Source of the DNA: an uncultured Eubacteriales bacterium | Lineage (GTDB): Bacteria > Bacillota > Clostridia > Peptostreptococcales > Anaerovoracaceae | Direction of reading: 5' to 3' | DNA: 7,295 nt | Assembly: GCA_902772685.1 (NCBI GenBank) | Contig: CACYBO010000041.1 | Span: 1 to 7,295 of the forward strand | Shown here: positions 4,870 to 7,295 of the stretch, piece after piece | Layout: the number at the start of each line of letters is the position of its first letter | Numbering within the stretch: the stretch's first letter is position 1 | Program-made: the position numbers and the translations under genes | Notes under the pieces: generated by a model | Seen by the model: only the letters and a program-made list of their open reading frames with translations | Databases searched by the model: none | Told to the model about the DNA's origin: nothing

Positions 4870-6480
4870 TTATATCTCATGAATGATCCTGCCGTTGAGC
4901 ATCGTCATGACGACCTTTGCGTCGAGAATATCTTCCGGATCGATTTCGAAGAGGTTCCTGTCTATTACGGCAATATCCGCATATTTACCCTCTTCCAGTG
5001 TTCCGGTTATCGTTTCGTTATACATCTGATAAGCTGAACCTGCTGTATAGGCCTTGATGGATTCCGCCACAGTAAGCTTCTCCCATGGTGACCATCCGCC
5101 CTCAGGTTTTCTGTCCTCAGCAAGTCTCGTCACCGCCCGGTAGATACCGTTCATCGGATTCAGACCGGCAATCGGATGATCGCTTCCAAAGGCGAGCACT
5201 GTGCCTCTGTCAAGCAGCGTCTTAAATGGATATGTGTGTTTGCATCTCTCTTCTCCGAGTATCTGATGGAACGGATGCTCCTCAAAAATCAGACTCCACA
5301 TGTGATCCGGCTGAACAGAAGCAATGACTTTGGACTCACCGCCGAATCTTGGAATATCATCAGGATGAATGACTTCGATATGCTCTATTGTGTGTCTCAA
5401 TTCATGTCCCGGTGATTTTGCTTTTGCATAATCAAAGATATCCAGTGTGTTTCTGACCGCTCCGTCTCCGCATGCGTGGATTCTCATTCTGATATCATTC
5501 GCCTCGAATTCAGCAGCCTTTTCGCCAAATGATTCAACCGTCATATAGCATTCGCCGAAGTATCCCGGTCGGTCGCTGTATTCCTCTATGAGCGTCCCTG
5601 TGTATCCCATCGGAGTTCCATCGGCAAATCCCTTGACACCGCCGAATTTCAGCATCTCTCCCTGATACTGTTCCTTCATCCTAAGAATCGTATCAAGATC
5701 CTCGTTGACCGTTGCACACATGGACATGCGTGCACCCATCCGGCCTTCCCTGTCCATCTCTTCAAAGATCTCCTCTTTAAGGATGTCGTGGATCTGAAGA
5801 TTGCTCATGGAAGTGATTCCATAGGAAGCCGTGGTTCTGAAGTAATTATCGATCAGGCTGCGTTCTTCCTCCGGGGTAAACTGAAAGGCCTTGTCCAGCA
5901 CGATTTTCATCGCGTACGTTTCCAGAAGATAACCGTCCGGTTCACCATCGCTGTCCTTGGAAATCATCCCGTTTCCGGGAGGAATTACTGTATCCTTCGT
6001 GATTCCGCATATTTCCAAAGCTTTGCTGTTAACCCACATTCCGTGGAGTTCTTCATTAATGACCGCGACCGGCAGGTCGGGGAATTTTTCATCCAGCGAT
6101 TTCTTCGTCGGAAGATCTTTGACTTTCCAGTACCCATTGTTCCAGCCGAATGCGATGATCCAGCCATCGGTTCTGTCTTTTTCCTTTTCATAAATCATAT
6201 TGACAGCGTCTTCCTCACTGACCGCGTCAACAACATTGGCCCCTATGATCTCGAGAGCGCCGTAGAAGGAATGACAGTGGCTTTCGCCAAAACCGGGAAC
6301 AATCAGGCTGTCTCCATAGTCTAATATCTCTGTTTTATCATCCATGAAATCGTCTGCCTTTTTCATGTCATCCGACACACCGACTATCTTATTTCCGCTG
6401 ACTGCGACAAACCCGCTGAAGGGTTTGTCGCCGCAGCTGTCAAAGATATTATTCGATTTCAGAATATAATTAGCTTTCAT
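4870..6480 (-). CDS. YtcJ-like metal-dependent amidohydrolase
   Basis: A 536-residue amidohydrolase-superfamily enzyme, usual length for the YtcJ / N-substituted formamide deformylase-like group. An N-terminal beta-sandwich strand region leads to V-P-G-F-G-E-S-H-C-H (61-70), giving the metal-binding HxH (H68, H70). Then come the family marks G-W-N-N-G-Y-W (112-118), HGMWVNSKAL (146-155), VKGFADGT (282-289, with K283 at the position that is often a carboxylated metal bridge), H335 in IHACGDGAV, H367 in TIEHIEVI, and D434 in FGSDHPIAGLNP. The C-terminus has the usual L-E-E-G-K-Y-A-D-I-A-V-I-D. All expected metal ligands and the catalytic aspartate are present, so it should be active. No signal peptide is seen; it is cytosolic. 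The ATG at 6480 follows TAAGGAG, in which the TAA is the stop of the upstream M24 gene. Family members hydrolyse amide, formamide or imidazolone-like C-N bonds; the precise substrate is unknown. Confidence 0.88.
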   Translation of the reverse strand: MKANYILKSNNIFDSCGDKPFSGFVAVSGNKIVGVSDDMKKADDFMDDKTEILDYGDSLIVPGFGESHCHSFYGALEIIGANVVDAVSEEDAVNMIYEKEKDRTDGWIIAFGWNNGYWKVKDLPTKKSLDEKFPDLPVAVINEELHGMWVNSKALEICGITKDTVIPPGNGMISKDSDGEPDGYLLETYAMKIVLDKAFQFTPEEERSLIDNYFRTTASYGITSMSNLQIHDILKEEIFEEMDREGRMGARMSMCATVNEDLDTILRMKEQYQGEMLKFGGVKGFADGTPMGYTGTLIEEYSDRPGYFGECYMTVESFGEKAAEFEANDIRMRIHACGDGAVRNTLDIFDYAKAKSPGHELRHTIEHIEVIHPDDIPRFGGESKVIASVQPDHMWSLIFEEHPFHQILGEERCKHTYPFKTLLDRGTVLAFGSDHPIAGLNPMNGIYRAVTRLAEDRKPEGGWSPWEKLTVAESIKAYTAGSAYQMYNETITGTLEEGKYADIAVIDRNLFEIDPEDILDAKVVMTMLNGRIIHEI

Positions 6481-6486
6481 ATCGAT

Positions 6487-6493
6487 GCTCCTT
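6487..6493 (-). promoter_or_regulatory. RBS of the amidohydrolase gene, sharing bases with the upstream stop codon
   Basis: AAGGAGC on the minus strand, 6 to 7 bases before the ATG at 6480. The two leading A bases belong to the TAA stop (6492-6494) of the M24-family gene, so ribosomes finishing that gene arrive directly on this site. It supports co-transcription and coupled translation. Confidence 0.85.
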
Positions 6494-7295
6494 AAAACTC
6501 TGTTTTAACCTGAAGCTTTCTCGTCGTATCACTGAGCACGATTGCTTCGTCATCCTTGAACATGAGCGTATCGATAACGCCGAATCCTGTTTCAAAGTTA
6601 ACAACGGTTCCCGGAACGAACTTGATTTCCTTATCTTCACAGTGGAAGTAGATATCATATACGGTATGTCCGCCGCACCAGTCAGGCGGGAATGCGATGC
6701 CGAGCTCGTATCCTCCGATCCAGTACTGCTGTCCCCACAGACCTTCTGACTGATAGAACTTCTTCAGTTCTGTCAGAAGCTCAGAAGCATACATGTTCGG
6801 TTTGATTGTATCCTTGACCATATCGATGATGGCGTTGTTGACGGAATACATCTTTGCAAATTCCTTCGGCGGCTCTCCTACTGAGAAGTATCTGCACTGA
6901 TTTGAATGGTATCTGTTGTAGACGCCGGCCAGGTCTACGCCGACCGGGTCTCCCATCATGATTTTTCTCCTGGATGCCGGAATGTGGAAACACCAAGATC
7001 TGTACGGACCTGAGCGGACCATGTTAGGAATTCCCTGAATCTCGCCGCCCGCAGCGTACTCTGCCTGTGTGTATGCTCCTACGATCTCCAGTTCCGTTAT
7101 TCCCGGTCTCAGTGCGTCATAGATAGCCTTCATACCGATATCGCAGATTTTTGATGCCGTTTCTATGTATTGAAGCTCCAGTTTTGACTTGACTGATCTG
7201 GCTTCTCGAATAACATCTGTTGCGTCGACGATCGTGCAGCCTTCTGCTTTGAACAGCTCTCTCCACTGATCAAAAATCAGTGCGCTCGGACGATA
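6492..7295 (-). CDS. M24-family (creatinase / Xaa-Pro peptidase-fold) hydrolase, 5' end beyond the window
   Basis: The frame stays open to the right edge, giving 267 visible residues; the beginning, probably a creatinase-type N domain, is missing. An internal ATG at 7133 is not the start, since the 54 codons before it are clearly M24 sequence (R-E-A-R-S-V-K-S-K-L-E-L at 30-41 is the usual linker 'R-x-K-S-x-x-E'). The pita-bread domain follows: L-R-P-G-I-T-E-L-E (62-70), G-D-P-V-G-V-D-L-A-G-V-Y (116-126), E-L-G-I-A-F-P-P-D-W (197-206) and V-P-G-T-V-V-N-F-E-T-G (227-237). Metal ligands of true aminopeptidases appear as D121, N132 (Asp expected, spacing of 11 kept), Y196 (His expected), E235 and a D near 248. 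The G-Y-x-x-G-I-x-F-P-P-D-W form resembles ectoine hydrolase and other non-peptidase M24 proteins. It is probably a metal-independent amidase or amidinohydrolase rather than a prolidase; it is the first visible gene of the operon. Confidence 0.8.
   Translation of the reverse strand, partial: YRPSALIFDQWRELFKAEGCTIVDATDVIREARSVKSKLELQYIETASKICDIGMKAIYDALRPGITELEIVGAYTQAEYAAGGEIQGIPNMVRSGPYRSWCFHIPASRRKIMMGDPVGVDLAGVYNRYHSNQCRYFSVGEPPKEFAKMYSVNNAIIDMVKDTIKPNMYASELLTELKKFYQSEGLWGQQYWIGGYELGIAFPPDWCGGHTVYDIYFHCEDKEIKFVPGTVVNFETGFGVIDTLMFKDDEAIVLSDTTRKLQVKTEF

Noticed and set aside
6492..7133. Treating the ATG at 7133 as the true start of the M24 gene
   Set aside because: The frame is open without interruption to the window edge and the upstream codons encode the conserved linker of the family; the gene is truncated by the window, not short.
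1..7295. CRISPR arrays, insertion sequences, phage genes, tRNA or rRNA
   Set aside because: No spaced direct repeats, transposase or integrase motifs, terminal inverted repeats, or cloverleaf-forming sequence were seen; nearly all of the window is accounted for by seven genes.

Overview
The window looks like chromosomal DNA of a low-to-moderate-GC anaerobic Firmicute, probably a clostridial amino-acid or butyrate fermenter. The case rests on strong AAGGAG-type ribosome binding sites, classical sigma-A-like promoters, a Crt closely resembling the clostridial 3-hydroxybutyryl-CoA dehydratase, and the first residues of what appears to be a glutamate dehydrogenase. The lineage is inferred from gene content and style; no rRNA or tRNA is present to test it.

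Layout. At the left edge (1-60, minus) lie the first 20 codons of a probable gdhA, with a leader, RBS and good promoter at 61-153. Divergent from it, mgtE (309-1823, plus) has an extended -10 promoter and encodes a complete Mg2+ channel/transporter with an acidic N-terminal extension. A long hairpin with an A-rich tract on one side and a T-rich tract on the other (about 1838-1911) separates mgtE from the convergent crt gene (1986-2762, minus) and can terminate both.

The rest is a minus-strand cluster, transcribed from right to left: an M24-fold hydrolase with altered metal ligands (6492-7295, 5' end outside the window), a YtcJ-like amidohydrolase (4870-6480), a DapB/2,4-diaminopentanoate-dehydrogenase-like oxidoreductase (3706-4770), an EamA/DMT permease (2813-3709), then crt. 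Spacing suggests an operon: the stop codon of the M24 gene is part of the RBS of the amidohydrolase gene, and the oxidoreductase and permease genes overlap by ATGA. The one large gap, between the amidohydrolase and oxidoreductase genes, holds a strong hairpin and a perfect 15-bp tandem repeat, so expression may be modulated there. crt probably has its own promoter, whose TGn element is the stop codon of the permease gene.

Interpretation. The four genes from M24 hydrolase to permease look like a small pathway for a nitrogen-containing small molecule: two hydrolases that could open or trim a C-N compound, an NAD(P)-dependent enzyme related to an amine-oxidising dehydrogenase, and a ten-helix exporter or importer. 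The substrate cannot be read from the sequence. No CRISPR array, insertion sequence, phage gene, tRNA or rRNA was seen. The candidate for something undescribed is this four-gene set, especially the M24 protein that has lost canonical peptidase metal ligands.
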